A DNA stretch of 64,000 bases, taken from NCBI RefSeq assembly GCF_018390515.1, contig NZ_JAHBBK010000007.1:1-64000 (forward strand), given 5' to 3'. Position numbers and translations under genes: made by a program. This stretch comes from Mucilaginibacter sp. Bleaf8. Lineage in GTDB: Bacteria; Bacteroidota; Bacteroidia; Sphingobacteriales; Sphingobacteriaceae. A model generated the notes under the pieces. It saw only the letters and a list, made by a program, of their open reading frames with translations, was not told where the DNA came from and ran no database searches. Shown one piece after another: positions 1 to 7,936 of the stretch (positions within the stretch are counted from its first letter, which is position 1; every line of letters starts with the position of its first letter).

Positions 1-385
1 GCTTTACACCTTTCTCTTTGACACCGTTATGTGTATTTATAAGCCATAAATTTGAGAAAGTGTATCCGTACTTATTTATGTCTCTGCCGCGTAAAATGGG
101 TCGTATTATTTCGGCTGATTTTGGATCAGCCTTAATGAGTTCATCCCTCTTGGTCCTATCAATGATAAACGCATCATTGTAACCAGTAAGAATACCTCTA
201 TAAATTTTCACATTCCAGTTTTTAAGTGGAACGCTCAATCGCTCTGTTTTAGCTCTAATTTGTTGTTCAATGGGGGATACAATTATCCAACTATCAGCAT
301 TTCTAAACGAAATTTTAACAGTTGAATGTCTAATAAAACCGCTCCTAAAATAGCCACAGAAATTGCATAGGTTTATTTTAGTCAT
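1..385 (-). pseudogene. Detached C-terminal specificity part of an Eco57I/TaqI-like DNA methyltransferase (partial, runs off left edge)
   Basis: An open frame on the minus strand begins at an ATG at 385 and stays open to position 1. After about 35 unrecognised residues it reads like the target-recognition segment of Eco57I/TaqI-type restriction-modification methylases: a W-I-I-V-S-P-I-E-Q stretch, then IYRGILTGYNDAFIID, PKSAEIIRPILRGRDI and LWLINTHNG. The methyltransferase half (SAM site and NPPY box) that normally precedes these motifs is absent, so the frame starts in the middle of the family architecture. The divergent neighbour is a DNA invertase, so the piece may be a silent cassette of a recombining specificity gene; it could instead be a fragment cut by insertion. 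The family assignment is good; the status as silent cassette is inference. Confidence 0.6.
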
Positions 386-437
386 ATTTGGTTTAATTTA
401 AACAGTTCTTAATAGAAATAAATTAACATTATAAATC

Positions 438-1031
438 ATGACCTACGGCTACATCCGCGTAAGCACAGATAAACAGACAATAGAAAATCAACGCTTTGAG
501 ATTAATAACTTTTGTGAGAAGAATACCTTAATTGTAGACAGGTGGATTGAAGAAACTATTTCTGGTGCGAAAAGTGTTCAAGAGCGGAAACTTGGTAAAT
601 TATTGAAACGCATGAAAAAAGGGGATATACTGATATGCTCGGAGCTTTCACGACTCGGCAGGAATCTTTTAATGATTATGGGAGTGCTTAATGAATGCAT
701 GAATAGAGATATTCAAGTTTGGACTATAAAGGATAATTATAGATTAGGAAGTGATATAAACTCGAAGGTACTTGCTTTTGCCTTCGGTCTTTCAGCAGAA
801 ATTGAACGCAATTTGATATCGCAACGTACTAAGGAGGCCTTAGCACGTAAAAAAGCTGAAGGTATTATATTAGGTCGCCCTAAAGGGCGCAAATCTTCTA
901 AAACGAAGCTCACAGGACAAGAGAAGCGAATCAAGGAATTATTGGAGAGGAAAGTTTCTTATAGTGCAATAGGTCGAATACTCGGTGTACATCGGTTAAC
1001 AGTCTCGTCTTTTGTTAAGGAAAGAGTATGA
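438..1031 (+). CDS. Serine recombinase, Mpi/Hin-type DNA invertase
   Basis: A 197-residue small serine recombinase. The N-terminal resolvase domain (about 1-140) begins YGYIRVS with the expected catalytic Ser9. It also has the ELSRLGRN segment around residues 70-77 and the long E-helix region (AEIERNLISQRTKEALARKKAEG). A GRPKGRK arm leads to a C-terminal helix-turn-helix (about 160-195). Length and layout fit the Bacteroidota 'master invertase Mpi' class, which flips promoter or coding segments between inverted repeats, rather than large serine integrases. It stands alone, 52 bp from the divergent truncated methyltransferase gene, and is followed by a terminator-like hairpin. Which segment it inverts cannot be seen here. 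Confidence 0.88.
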   Translation: MTYGYIRVSTDKQTIENQRFEINNFCEKNTLIVDRWIEETISGAKSVQERKLGKLLKRMKKGDILICSELSRLGRNLLMIMGVLNECMNRDIQVWTIKDNYRLGSDINSKVLAFAFGLSAEIERNLISQRTKEALARKKAEGIILGRPKGRKSSKTKLTGQEKRIKELLERKVSYSAIGRILGVHRLTVSSFVKERV

Positions 1032-1106
1032 TAATCTATTAGTCAATTGTAGTGGCTCAGCTTGAGTTATAAGTAACGCGTTTAGGCCATTATTGAGTAA
1101 TATTTT

Positions 1107-1180
1107 ATCAATTCATGTTGAATTGATCAGAAAATCAACATTCACATGTTAACTCAATTTAGAATTTAATTCATGTTAAC
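1107..1180. repeat. Inverted and direct repeats downstream of the invertase gene
   Basis: A perfect 9-bp inverted repeat (ATCAATTCA / TGAATTGAT, 3-bp spacer) lies at 1107-1127. Two direct copies of CATGTTAAC follow at 1145-1153 and 1172-1180. All share a TTCATGTT-like core. The cluster could be a recombinase or regulator binding site; no partner copy was found elsewhere in the window. Confidence 0.4.
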
Positions 1181-1223
1181 AGGCAAGGCGGCATGAAAAA
1201 ATTACTACCGCCTGCCTTTTCTT
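1181..1223 (+). terminator. Terminator after the invertase gene
   Basis: A GC-rich stem (AGGCAAGGCGG pairing with CCGCCTGCCT, one bulged base) is followed by a T-rich tract on the plus strand. It ends the invertase transcript and overlaps the end of the convergent HEPN gene. Confidence 0.6.
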
Positions 1224-2697
1224 ATAATGGCTGGTGAGCAGCGCTTTCCTTACCTTTAATGAATTGCAGATACACCTGCGCAATCTTTCGTAAAAGCAAG
1301 CTTACCCTTTCTTTCAAAAGCGTTACCGACTCATCATCCGGTTTAAAGTCGCTTTTATACCTTGCTTCTGAGTAAGCGGTTTGGAGCAAATTGAATAATA
1401 GTACACCTTGAGGTGTTTCTAACGCTAACACTGCCTTGATCTCCTCAGTAAATAACAATGTTATCCTGATCTTTCTTGATAGATTATGTACGGATAAGCG
1501 ATAGCCGAGAACAGCCCTAATAATGGCTATTAAACTACTTTCAGCGGCTTGATGTAAAGAAAATAACGCCAAATTATAGTTGCCATCTTCCATGTACCGG
1601 ATTGCGCCTTTCAAAAACTCTTTTCCCTGAAGGCCCCATCTGTTCCAATCATGTTGGGCTCTTTCCAGCCATACTTTGTCATCTATGGCATGTGCACCTG
1701 TAAGTTCGACATTAGGTGCCTTATAAATATTGATGCTTTTGTAAAGGGTGTTGTGCCAAAATCGTTTGTTCTTTGCTAACGCTTCTTTGGCACTAGCGAG
1801 CTTATGCACGATGGCAAAAACCAATGCTAGATACCTGCAGTTATCTTCTATTTTGTTAGCAATCTCGTGTTCCGGCGTTTTTTCTTTATCCTCTACAAGT
1901 ACCAATACGTAATAGGTAAAAGGATTAGGATGTGTACCCATCAAGTAGATCATACTCACAGAAGGCACTCGGTCAACAATAACCTTTTTCACCTCCTCCA
2001 TGCCAAGCTTTTCAGTTGTGGTTAATTCAGGATTCAGGTCTTTCAAGGATGATAACTCTTCGCTCACAATTGTTTCCGGTGACTTTGAGCCAAGTTTGTC
2101 CCGACCCCAAGATTTATGCGTAAAAGTATTACTGGTCTCGCGCTGGTGAATAAGCCAAGCGGCGGAATATAGCTTGCGGATATTATCATACACGTCAATG
2201 ATCTCACCAGCCATTAGGGTTTCATCAGCAGCACTCTTGTACAAAGCCGCATTCAACCATTCCTTCAGATAGTCCCGGTACTCCTGCGGGCTGGTCTTCT
2301 TGAAACACTTCTTTACTGCTTCGTAGGGGTTAGCTAGTTCTTTTGCAGAAAGGTTCTTAGGAAAATAAATCCAGTCCTTCATTTCCTGCTCTATCTGCTC
2401 TTCAGTAACATCTTGCAATCGTGGCCACCTATCCTTGTTTTTAAGTAATAACAGGTGCATTGCTTCAATCAGCTGTAAGGTTTGGTCATAGATAAACAGC
2501 ACATGACCGGGACCATGCCGGTCTTTGTAAAACTTGGCATTTAAAACATAGTATCGCCATTCCTTTAAATCTTGACGGTGATCGCTTGGCCATCCCGAAC
2601 TGAAAAAATCGGTGATGACCTTTAAGGGATTTATAATCTCGCTGAAACGTAGATGTTTGGGGTACTGTTCCCAAGGTGCTATGTTACCTAAATACAT
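1222..2697 (-). CDS. HEPN domain-containing protein
   Basis: A 491-residue cytosolic protein. The C-terminal ~130 residues (about 350-480) form a HEPN-type helical domain: AQHDWNRWGLQGKEFLKGAIRYMEDGNYNLALFSL-type helices, HQAAESSLIAIIRAV, then LSVHNLSRKI. The middle (about 235-340) has a beta/alpha pattern reminiscent of the nucleotidyltransferase-like domains that often accompany HEPN, but no GSxxxGxxSDxD motif is visible. The N-terminal ~230 residues are unrecognised and look helical. HEPN proteins are often RNases or toxin/defence components; here the domain lacks an obvious Rx4-6H pair, so catalysis is unproven. The gene is monocistronic on the island. Function unknown. Confidence 0.7.
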   Translation of the reverse strand: MYLGNIAPWEQYPKHLRFSEIINPLKVITDFFSSGWPSDHRQDLKEWRYYVLNAKFYKDRHGPGHVLFIYDQTLQLIEAMHLLLLKNKDRWPRLQDVTEEQIEQEMKDWIYFPKNLSAKELANPYEAVKKCFKKTSPQEYRDYLKEWLNAALYKSAADETLMAGEIIDVYDNIRKLYSAAWLIHQRETSNTFTHKSWGRDKLGSKSPETIVSEELSSLKDLNPELTTTEKLGMEEVKKVIVDRVPSVSMIYLMGTHPNPFTYYVLVLVEDKEKTPEHEIANKIEDNCRYLALVFAIVHKLASAKEALAKNKRFWHNTLYKSINIYKAPNVELTGAHAIDDKVWLERAQHDWNRWGLQGKEFLKGAIRYMEDGNYNLALFSLHQAAESSLIAIIRAVLGYRLSVHNLSRKIRITLLFTEEIKAVLALETPQGVLLFNLLQTAYSEARYKSDFKPDDESVTLLKERVSLLLRKIAQVYLQFIKGKESAAHQPL

Positions 2698-2848
2698 AAT
2701 CTATATGCCGCATTGTTGCCAGCAAGACAAATGACTGCATGAGCACCTTTCTAACCTATTCTACAGCTTTCTAATAAAGTCATGCAGCCGTATAAATTAT
2801 CCTTGTGTAACCTACCAGAAACGAGTAACTTAAAGCTTCAAATTTTCA

Positions 2849-2856
2849 TACATTTG
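2849..2856 (+). promoter_or_regulatory. Possible -7 element before the XRE gene
   Basis: TACATTTG matches the Bacteroidota -7 consensus TAnnTTTG, 20 bp before the ATG at 2877. No good TTTG -33 element is seen at the right spacing, so the call is weak. Confidence 0.35.
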
Positions 2857-2876
2857 TTTAATCAACCGTTTTTGCC

Positions 2877-3299
2877 ATGAGTACAGCTACCGATACACCG
2901 AAAAATATTCATCAGGGCCGCAATGTGAAACGTTTTCGCGAGATGCTTGGCTTGAAACAAGAGGCGCTTGCTTTAGCATTAGGTAATGATTGGAGTCAAA
3001 AAAGAGTATCTCTGTTGGAAGCAAAAGAAATTATTGAAGAAGATATATTGGGTCAGGTAGCTGCTATACTTAAAGTACCCGTGGAAGCAATTAAAAACTT
3101 TGACGAAGAAAAGGCTGTAAATATCATTTCAAACACGTTTAACGATACTTCAATGTTAAATGCTGTCAATTATAATCCTACTTTCAATCCTATCGACAAG
3201 TTGATTGAAGTCTATGAAGAAAATAAAAAACTTTATGAGCAATTGTTGGCCAGCGAACGTGAAAAGGTAGAGCTTCTGAAAAACAGAAGTCAAAATTAG
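2877..3299 (+). CDS. XRE-family helix-turn-helix transcriptional regulator
   Basis: A 140-residue protein with a Cro/C1-type HTH in residues about 14-70 (NVKRFREMLGLKQEALALALG...WSQKRVSLLEAKEIIEEDILGQVAAILKV). A linker and a helical, probably coiled-coil C-terminus follow (DKLIEVYEENKKLYEQLLASEREKVELLKN), likely for oligomerisation. It is the only classical repressor-type gene on the island and is convergent with the thioredoxin-like gene, so it may control island genes; its target is not evident. It is also the only intact island gene ending in TAG. Confidence 0.85.
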   Translation: MSTATDTPKNIHQGRNVKRFREMLGLKQEALALALGNDWSQKRVSLLEAKEIIEEDILGQVAAILKVPVEAIKNFDEEKAVNIISNTFNDTSMLNAVNYNPTFNPIDKLIEVYEENKKLYEQLLASEREKVELLKNRSQN

Positions 3300-3336
3300 G
3301 TTTATATGCGTGTAATTTGGCTTTGCAGAAATCTTA

Positions 3337-4488
3337 TTAGTTGCCTTTAAGTTTGTCAATCCTCAATATCAGTTCCTGTTCCATTTTATTGCTGTAACCG
3401 TCAAATGCCATTACAATAATCCCATTTTTATCAATCAAGTAGAAATTAGGTGTACCGACGGTTTTAAAGCCCTTTTTGAGCTTAATGCTTCCTTTATAAA
3501 TTGGAAACTTAATGCTATTGGCGTCTACGTAATCCCTGATCTGCTTAATCGTTTCGTCGGAATAAATACTAAGAATTGTAACTTCAGATGCTTTGTGCTT
3601 TTCAGCCAGTCTGTTTAACATGGGAATAGCCAAAGGATTAGCGCCGCAAGTGGTGGAGCCGAATTCTATCAGTAATATTTTGTTTTTGAATTCTTCAGGT
3701 GAAAGTTTTTTACCGGTCAAATTAGATACTTGGATCAAAGGAGCGACGCTTCCATTTTCAAGCATATGCTTATTCTCCACGTCAAAACCAACCTTATCAA
3801 ATTTAAATATAGCAGCGTTAGGGTCTTGGCCGATTTTGAAATTTGCGAAACGCCGTTCATTGAAGACATTGACCCTGCCAAGGCTGTAACCCCCCTTGCT
3901 GGCACTACCTGCACCCAGCTCTTTGGTATAAACCGGCAACAGTGTTTTTTTATCAAGGTAGAAGTAAAGATGAGTAAAATCGTGGTTGTTGTTCTCAACC
4001 GTATCATAACTTTTGACAAACAAACTGTAGCAAAGCTTATGTTCAATTATAGTATCAGGCCGTTGATGAACCACATGATTTTTGGAAAGCACAGACTTAA
4101 GTTGTTCCAGATAATCGGCTAGGGTGCCTGTTACTGTTTTTGGGTGTACTTGGAATGAGTAAACACTATCTTTAAAATCAAGCGTGTAAAGCGTGTCGTG
4201 AATGAACACTTCGCGAAAAACCGGATGTCCAAAACGATCAGCATTGGTCGTGTTTTGCGCTACAATCTTTTGCTGAGCGTTTCTGCTTAAAGTTTCATTG
4301 ATTCGGGTAACAGCGGTATCGTTATTACTAAATATGTTTTTGTTTACAGTAGTAGCAGTATAGCTGATGAAGCGAGGCTTTTCTCCAACTTCGACAGCTC
4401 GTTTCAAAATTGATGCAGGATTTTGCTGAGCCTTCGCAAATGGGTAGAATAGGAATAGCCCGATAATCATTAACATAATGCTTCTCAT
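3337..4488 (-). CDS. Exported TlpA-like thioredoxin-fold protein lacking the CXXC pair
   Basis: A 383-residue protein with an N-terminal signal peptide (MRSIMLMIIGLFLFYPFAKAQ). A ~220-residue beta-rich domain of unknown function follows, then a C-terminal TlpA/AhpC-type thioredoxin fold (about 245-380). The fold is recognisable from the LLIEFGSTTCG strand-helix and the VGTPNFYLID cis-proline loop. The active site reads T-T-C-G-A-N, so only one cysteine remains where CXXC is expected; a classical disulfide reductase role is unlikely. It is cargo of the island, downstream of the mob block with a 400-bp gap. Confidence 0.75.
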   Translation of the reverse strand: MRSIMLMIIGLFLFYPFAKAQQNPASILKRAVEVGEKPRFISYTATTVNKNIFSNNDTAVTRINETLSRNAQQKIVAQNTTNADRFGHPVFREVFIHDTLYTLDFKDSVYSFQVHPKTVTGTLADYLEQLKSVLSKNHVVHQRPDTIIEHKLCYSLFVKSYDTVENNNHDFTHLYFYLDKKTLLPVYTKELGAGSASKGGYSLGRVNVFNERRFANFKIGQDPNAAIFKFDKVGFDVENKHMLENGSVAPLIQVSNLTGKKLSPEEFKNKILLIEFGSTTCGANPLAIPMLNRLAEKHKASEVTILSIYSDETIKQIRDYVDANSIKFPIYKGSIKLKKGFKTVGTPNFYLIDKNGIIVMAFDGYSNKMEQELILRIDKLKGN

Positions 4489-4891
4489 ACCGCAATTTAT
4501 GGAAATTCATATTCCCAATTAAAGGATAGCGAAAACGTTACCTAAGAAATTAGTTCATCTTTATTTATTAATAATACCCTTAGGATAGGATACAAACATT
4601 GGTGGTCATTGCATCGCTTAAACAGCCGGAGCTAAAAGCAGATAAACTGTCAAGGGCAACGGCGATAGCCGTTGTTTATATACCCTTGACGGTTTTCCTG
4701 CGTAGCTACCTTTGTGATGGCGGTGCTGTGACCTTCTTTCTCTAATTTATAGGCAAGGCAGGCGTGTATGAGGGACGAATACTTGCCTGCGTGTGGCGGC
4801 GAGGCGGGCTGCGCAATGGAACCCGACGCAAAGCGCGTGGTGCAATGCAGCAACCTGCTGTAGCCGCTGGCTTTGCCATTAAAGCTTAGTT
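4489..4891. other. Intergenic region downstream of the mob operon
   Basis: No supported gene. It contains a nested inverted repeat (4649-4690, listed separately) and a 6-bp inverted repeat GCAGGC/GCCTGC around 4760-4795, in locally GC-rich DNA. A 67-codon frame here has no family features and is probably spurious. Confidence 0.5.
4649..4690. repeat. Nested inverted repeat (cruciform-capable)
   Basis: The outer arms GTCAAGGG (4649-4656) and CCCTTGAC (4683-4690) enclose a perfect inner hairpin CAACGGC-GATA-GCCGTTG (4657-4674). It lies between the last mob-block gene and the thioredoxin-like gene. It could act as a transcription terminator or processing structure, or as part of a transfer origin. 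Confidence 0.55.
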
Positions 4892-5416
4892 TTATTTCCC
4901 CTGAACATGTCGCTGCCAGTACTGCTCCAGTATGCGTTTATCTCTGCTATTAGCATGCTTATACAAATCATCCCAGGCTCTGGCGCTGATATTGGTCTCT
5001 ATTTCCTGCTCCTTAACCTGCTGCCAGGCATTCACCCACTGCTTACCTAAGGAACCCAAAGTTATGACAGCAATGATGCCTGCTGCCCAGGGCAGTAACT
5101 TGCCAAAGGTTAACTTGTAATAATACTCTGTATTGTGCTCAGGAAACAGCAGCAAGCGGTATTGTTTGGTTATCGGCTGTGGCACTTGTTTCGCCTGTTC
5201 CAGCTGCTGCAATATCTTTTGATGATCTGCTTTATTGTCTTTATGATATTCTACAAGCTCGGTTAATAAGGTTTTAAGCTCATCAAACTGCGGCATATAA
5301 TCTACCGCTGGTGCTGACTGCATCTCACTAATTGCCGCTGCTATCGGATTAAGCTTATCTATAAAGATCTGTAGCACTTCTTCTATGCCGTCCAGGCGTT
5401 CTTCTAGTTGCTTCAT
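4892..5416 (-). CDS. Mob-operon coiled-coil membrane protein
   Basis: A 174-residue protein encoded just after the relaxase reading frame (4 bp gap). Residues 1-75 are helical/coiled-coil (LEERLDGIEEVLQIFIDKL, FDELKTLLTELVEYHKDNKADHQKILQQLEQ). One transmembrane segment spans about 107-124 (LLPWAAGIIAVITLGSLG), with a charged C-terminal tail. No enzyme motif is seen. Proteins of this layout often close Bacteroidota mobilization operons. Bringing the relaxosome to the membrane would fit, but that is inference. Confidence 0.65.
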   Translation of the reverse strand: MKQLEERLDGIEEVLQIFIDKLNPIAAAISEMQSAPAVDYMPQFDELKTLLTELVEYHKDNKADHQKILQQLEQAKQVPQPITKQYRLLLFPEHNTEYYYKLTFGKLLPWAAGIIAVITLGSLGKQWVNAWQQVKEQEIETNISARAWDDLYKHANSRDKRILEQYWQRHVQGK

Positions 5417-5420
5417 GTAC

Positions 5421-6407
5421 TTACCTCCTTATGTAATTGCGTTTCTTTCTCTTGTATTCTTCCTCATTCGGCCCTGCCGGTGTGCCAGCAAAGCCATGCT
5501 GCGCGACATCTAGTAATCCGCCTAATAGCGATGCTGATTCCTCCGGCTGATGCTTTGCTACTGGCATAGACTGGCCTGTAATCTCTTTAAGCTTTGCCAC
5601 CAGTTCTACAGACGATAACTCCCCTTCATGGGGTGCTGCAAGCATCCGCATCTGGTTATCTTCCATTTGCTTATTGAGATGGCCAAAGCTTAAACAACGA
5701 TCAATCTTCGAGCCTTTAAACTGCAACCCATCCTTACTGAAGCTAACACCTTGTACCTCGTTTGTGCCACTTCGGTACTTGTAGTGAATGGCAATGCCCT
5801 ACTTACCTAACAGCCACTCTAATTGCGTCCAGCATGTTGCCTGCTTGGCAGCCTTGGTGAGTGCATCATACAGTTCATACCGGATTTTATCATCTCCGGT
5901 TAGGCGTTGTCTGTTGACCTGCACTTTACCCCTTCCCATGTGGTAGCCGTGCTTCAGCGTCAGCTCCTTACAAACCTTGGCGTTACGTTGCTTTTGAAAA
6001 CGATCGGAGATGGTGCTGCCTTCGTTGTCCACACGGTTATAAATGATATGGATATGCGGATGCTCCTTGTCCTGATGCTGTACGATCAGGTATTGCGTTT
6101 CCCATATCTGCATCTTGTCCAGGTACTCTTTAGCTCTTTCGATCATCAGCTCCGGTGTGAGCTTGCTTCTGTCATGGACGCTCCAGCTGAGGGCAATATG
6201 GCCGACGGCCTGACCCAGCGCAGGGTTGAGTTTACGCTGGGCATTAAAATCATCCGTGATGTCCTGCCGGTTGGTAGTCCGGACCCCAACCGCTTCCAGG
6301 ATCTGCGCCTGGTGCTTGCTGATTACATAGCCAATGCAGCCGCCAAAGCTTCGGCCGGTCTTAACTTTCCCGATCATCGCCTTTGATGCGTTTGAGTATG
6401 TTCTCAA
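5421..6407 (-). pseudogene. Relaxase/mobilization nuclease (MobB-like) interrupted by an in-frame TAG
   Basis: The frame starting at 6407 codes for a relaxase. It has MIGKVKTGRSFGGCIGYVI at the N-terminus and the metal-binding histidine cluster QHQDKEHPHIHIIYNRVDNEG (H111, H116, H118, H120). After 202 codons a TAG occurs (5799-5801, context LLGK-stop-GI). The same frame then continues without further stops to 5421, reading IHYKYRSGTNEVQGVSFSKDGLQFKGSKIDR. That is the normal C-terminal continuation of this relaxase family. One C-to-T change (CAG to TAG) would explain the stop. Intact length would be about 328 residues. The 5' end overlaps mobC by 47 bp, consistent with translational coupling. 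As written, only a C-terminally truncated enzyme is made. Confidence 0.85.
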
Positions 6408-6747
6408 TCTCGTGTAGCAGTTCCCATCCCTTCTTGGTCATTGTTAAGATGCCCGCTTGGTGCGCCATCTTAACGAACTGATTGAAGTTGTTGGCAGCCC
6501 CTGCGAACGTCCGGTAATGAGCTGCCTCTTCCTTACTCATCCTGGGTCTGACGACCGCTTTGAGTGCCGCCTGCCTGAAGAACTCACTCAGGCTCAGGCC
6601 TGCCTTTTCGGCTTTCGCTGCTATCCGGAGCCGCTGCGTGGCTGAGACCCTGACCTTGATGTTATCGTCCTTTTTGATCCGGGATTTCGGTCTGCCGCCT
6701 GTATTTCTGATGGGGTGATGTCCTTGTGGTTCTGGTGCTGATTCCAT
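6361..6747 (-). CDS. MobC-like relaxosome accessory protein (ribbon-helix-helix)
   Basis: A 128-residue basic protein with a ribbon-helix-helix core at about 27-75 (DDNIKVRVSATQRLRIAAKAEKAGLSLSEFFRQAALK). The typical MobC tail follows (AAHYRTFAGAANNFNQFVKMAHQAG...LLHEIENILKRIKG). This family binds oriT and helps the relaxase nick. It precedes and overlaps the relaxase gene, and the structured oriT candidate lies directly upstream. Confidence 0.85.
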   Translation of the reverse strand: MESAPEPQGHHPIRNTGGRPKSRIKKDDNIKVRVSATQRLRIAAKAEKAGLSLSEFFRQAALKAVVRPRMSKEEAAHYRTFAGAANNFNQFVKMAHQAGILTMTKKGWELLHEIENILKRIKGDDRES

Positions 6748-6947
6748 GTTGTCCTCCTCACTTTGCTGATGTTATTATATGGGTTGTCATTGCTGTTTTT
6801 TCCCTTTGAGACCAGCGGGAGCAAAAGGCAAGTTTGCCGCGGGGCGAAGCCCCTCGCGGAGGTTTTGGTGGAACCAAAACACAAACTTGCTCCTTACGGA
6901 AGGCAAAGCCTTCCCCTGACCCGCATGCTGATACAGAGATATAGATT
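6748..6947. other. Candidate oriT with three-way-junction structure
   Basis: The 200 bp between the primase and mobC genes are packed with inverted repeats. A 9-bp outer stem GCAAGTTTG (6828-6836) / CAAACTTGC (6882-6890) encloses two hairpins. The first is a GC-rich one (6837-6859; GGGGC-GAA-GCCCC core). The second is GTTTTGGT-GGA-ACCAAAAC (6862-6880). A third perfect hairpin GGAAGGC-AAA-GCCTTCC follows at 6898-6914. Transfer origins of mobilizable elements typically sit upstream of mobC/relaxase genes and contain such repeats. The nic site cannot be assigned by eye. Confidence 0.6.
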
Positions 6948-7862
6948 TTACCTGCGCGGACCACGGCTTTGCCGGGGCTGCTGCCTCTGCTGCGGACTGC
7001 GCAACAGGTACTCGTTCAAGTCATTATAGCCGCCATAAAACGGACTGGCATCAATGGTGTTAATGTCTGCCTGCTCCAGCTTCTGGGTTGCTGCCTTTCC
7101 CGCTTCGTCCCGGTCCAGTAGTAGAAAAATATTTTCATGCTGCCTGAGCAAGGGGATGCTTTTTTGTGCCAGGACCACGGAGTTGAGCACGAGAAAATTC
7201 ACATAAGCTTCGTCCCGCCTGCCCAGTTCTAATAAGGATAAAAAGTCAATGAACCCTTCCAGCACGCAAACCGACTTGGAGCCGTTATTTAGGAAGGTAA
7301 TGTCCTTGGGAGAGGATGAACCTTTGAACCAGCTATTGCGCAGCTCGTACCCGCCTGAACGGTTGGCAAAGCCTACCGCTGAATAAGTGTTGTGGTTTAT
7401 GGTGAAACTGACTTCCTTGCAATAAGAAGTAGCTATGGCTGCACTGATACTACGCTGTGCCAGGTAGTGCATCAGCTCCGCACTTTCCAGCGGCTGAACG
7501 GATTCAATGACCAGTTTGGGTTCTTCCTTTATGAGCGCCTGACTATTCGTAAGTGCTTCAACAGCTAATGGCCGATGAAAAGGAAGCGGCATAGTGTCAC
7601 TGCTCAACCTGGCCAGTAGCTCTTCGACGGTACAGCTATGTAGCCGTATGGCTATATCAATGAAGTTACCACCTTCGCTGGTGCCGTGGTCGTACCACAT
7701 GTTTAATCGGTTATTGACTTTAAAAGAGGGTGTCTTTTCTGTTCTTAAGGGTGATAAATACCAATAATTGTCACCTTTGATGCTTTGCGGTTTGATATCG
7801 AGTTTTGCCAGGTAATCGACAATAGAGATTTGCCTGGCTTCATTACAGTTCAGGGTTTTCAT
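6948..7862 (-). CDS. CHC2/Toprim primase-like protein
   Basis: A 304-residue DnaG-like protein of mobile elements. The N-terminal CHC2-like region (about 1-90) has YLSPLRTEKTPSFKVNNRLNMWYDHGTSEGGNFIDIA, but the zinc-binding cysteines are not retained. The Toprim domain shows VLEGFIDFLSLLELG with the catalytic Glu at about residue 202, and LLLDRDEAGKAA at about 248. It should prime replication of the element, for example after conjugal transfer. It lies downstream of the helicase gene on the same strand, separated by 218 bp that carry repeated TCATCAA motifs. Confidence 0.85.
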   Translation of the reverse strand: MKTLNCNEARQISIVDYLAKLDIKPQSIKGDNYWYLSPLRTEKTPSFKVNNRLNMWYDHGTSEGGNFIDIAIRLHSCTVEELLARLSSDTMPLPFHRPLAVEALTNSQALIKEEPKLVIESVQPLESAELMHYLAQRSISAAIATSYCKEVSFTINHNTYSAVGFANRSGGYELRNSWFKGSSSPKDITFLNNGSKSVCVLEGFIDFLSLLELGRRDEAYVNFLVLNSVVLAQKSIPLLRQHENIFLLLDRDEAGKAATQKLEQADINTIDASPFYGGYNDLNEYLLRSPQQRQQPRQSRGPRR

Positions 7863-7936
7863 ACGCTATGGGGCTAATTTTCTGATGATCTGATGCGAGC
7901 AATAGTTATTGTATTGTTTGTCAGCTATTTAGATTA

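Noticed and set aside
4650..4853. 67-codon minus-strand frame in the gap after the mob block
   Set aside because: It overlaps the nested inverted repeat, has no family features or ribosome-binding site, and looks like a chance frame in GC-rich DNA.
5421..5726. Separate small gene of 101 residues downstream of the relaxase
   Set aside because: It is in the same frame as the relaxase and continues its C-terminal family sequence from directly after the TAG, so it is the cut-off end of that gene.
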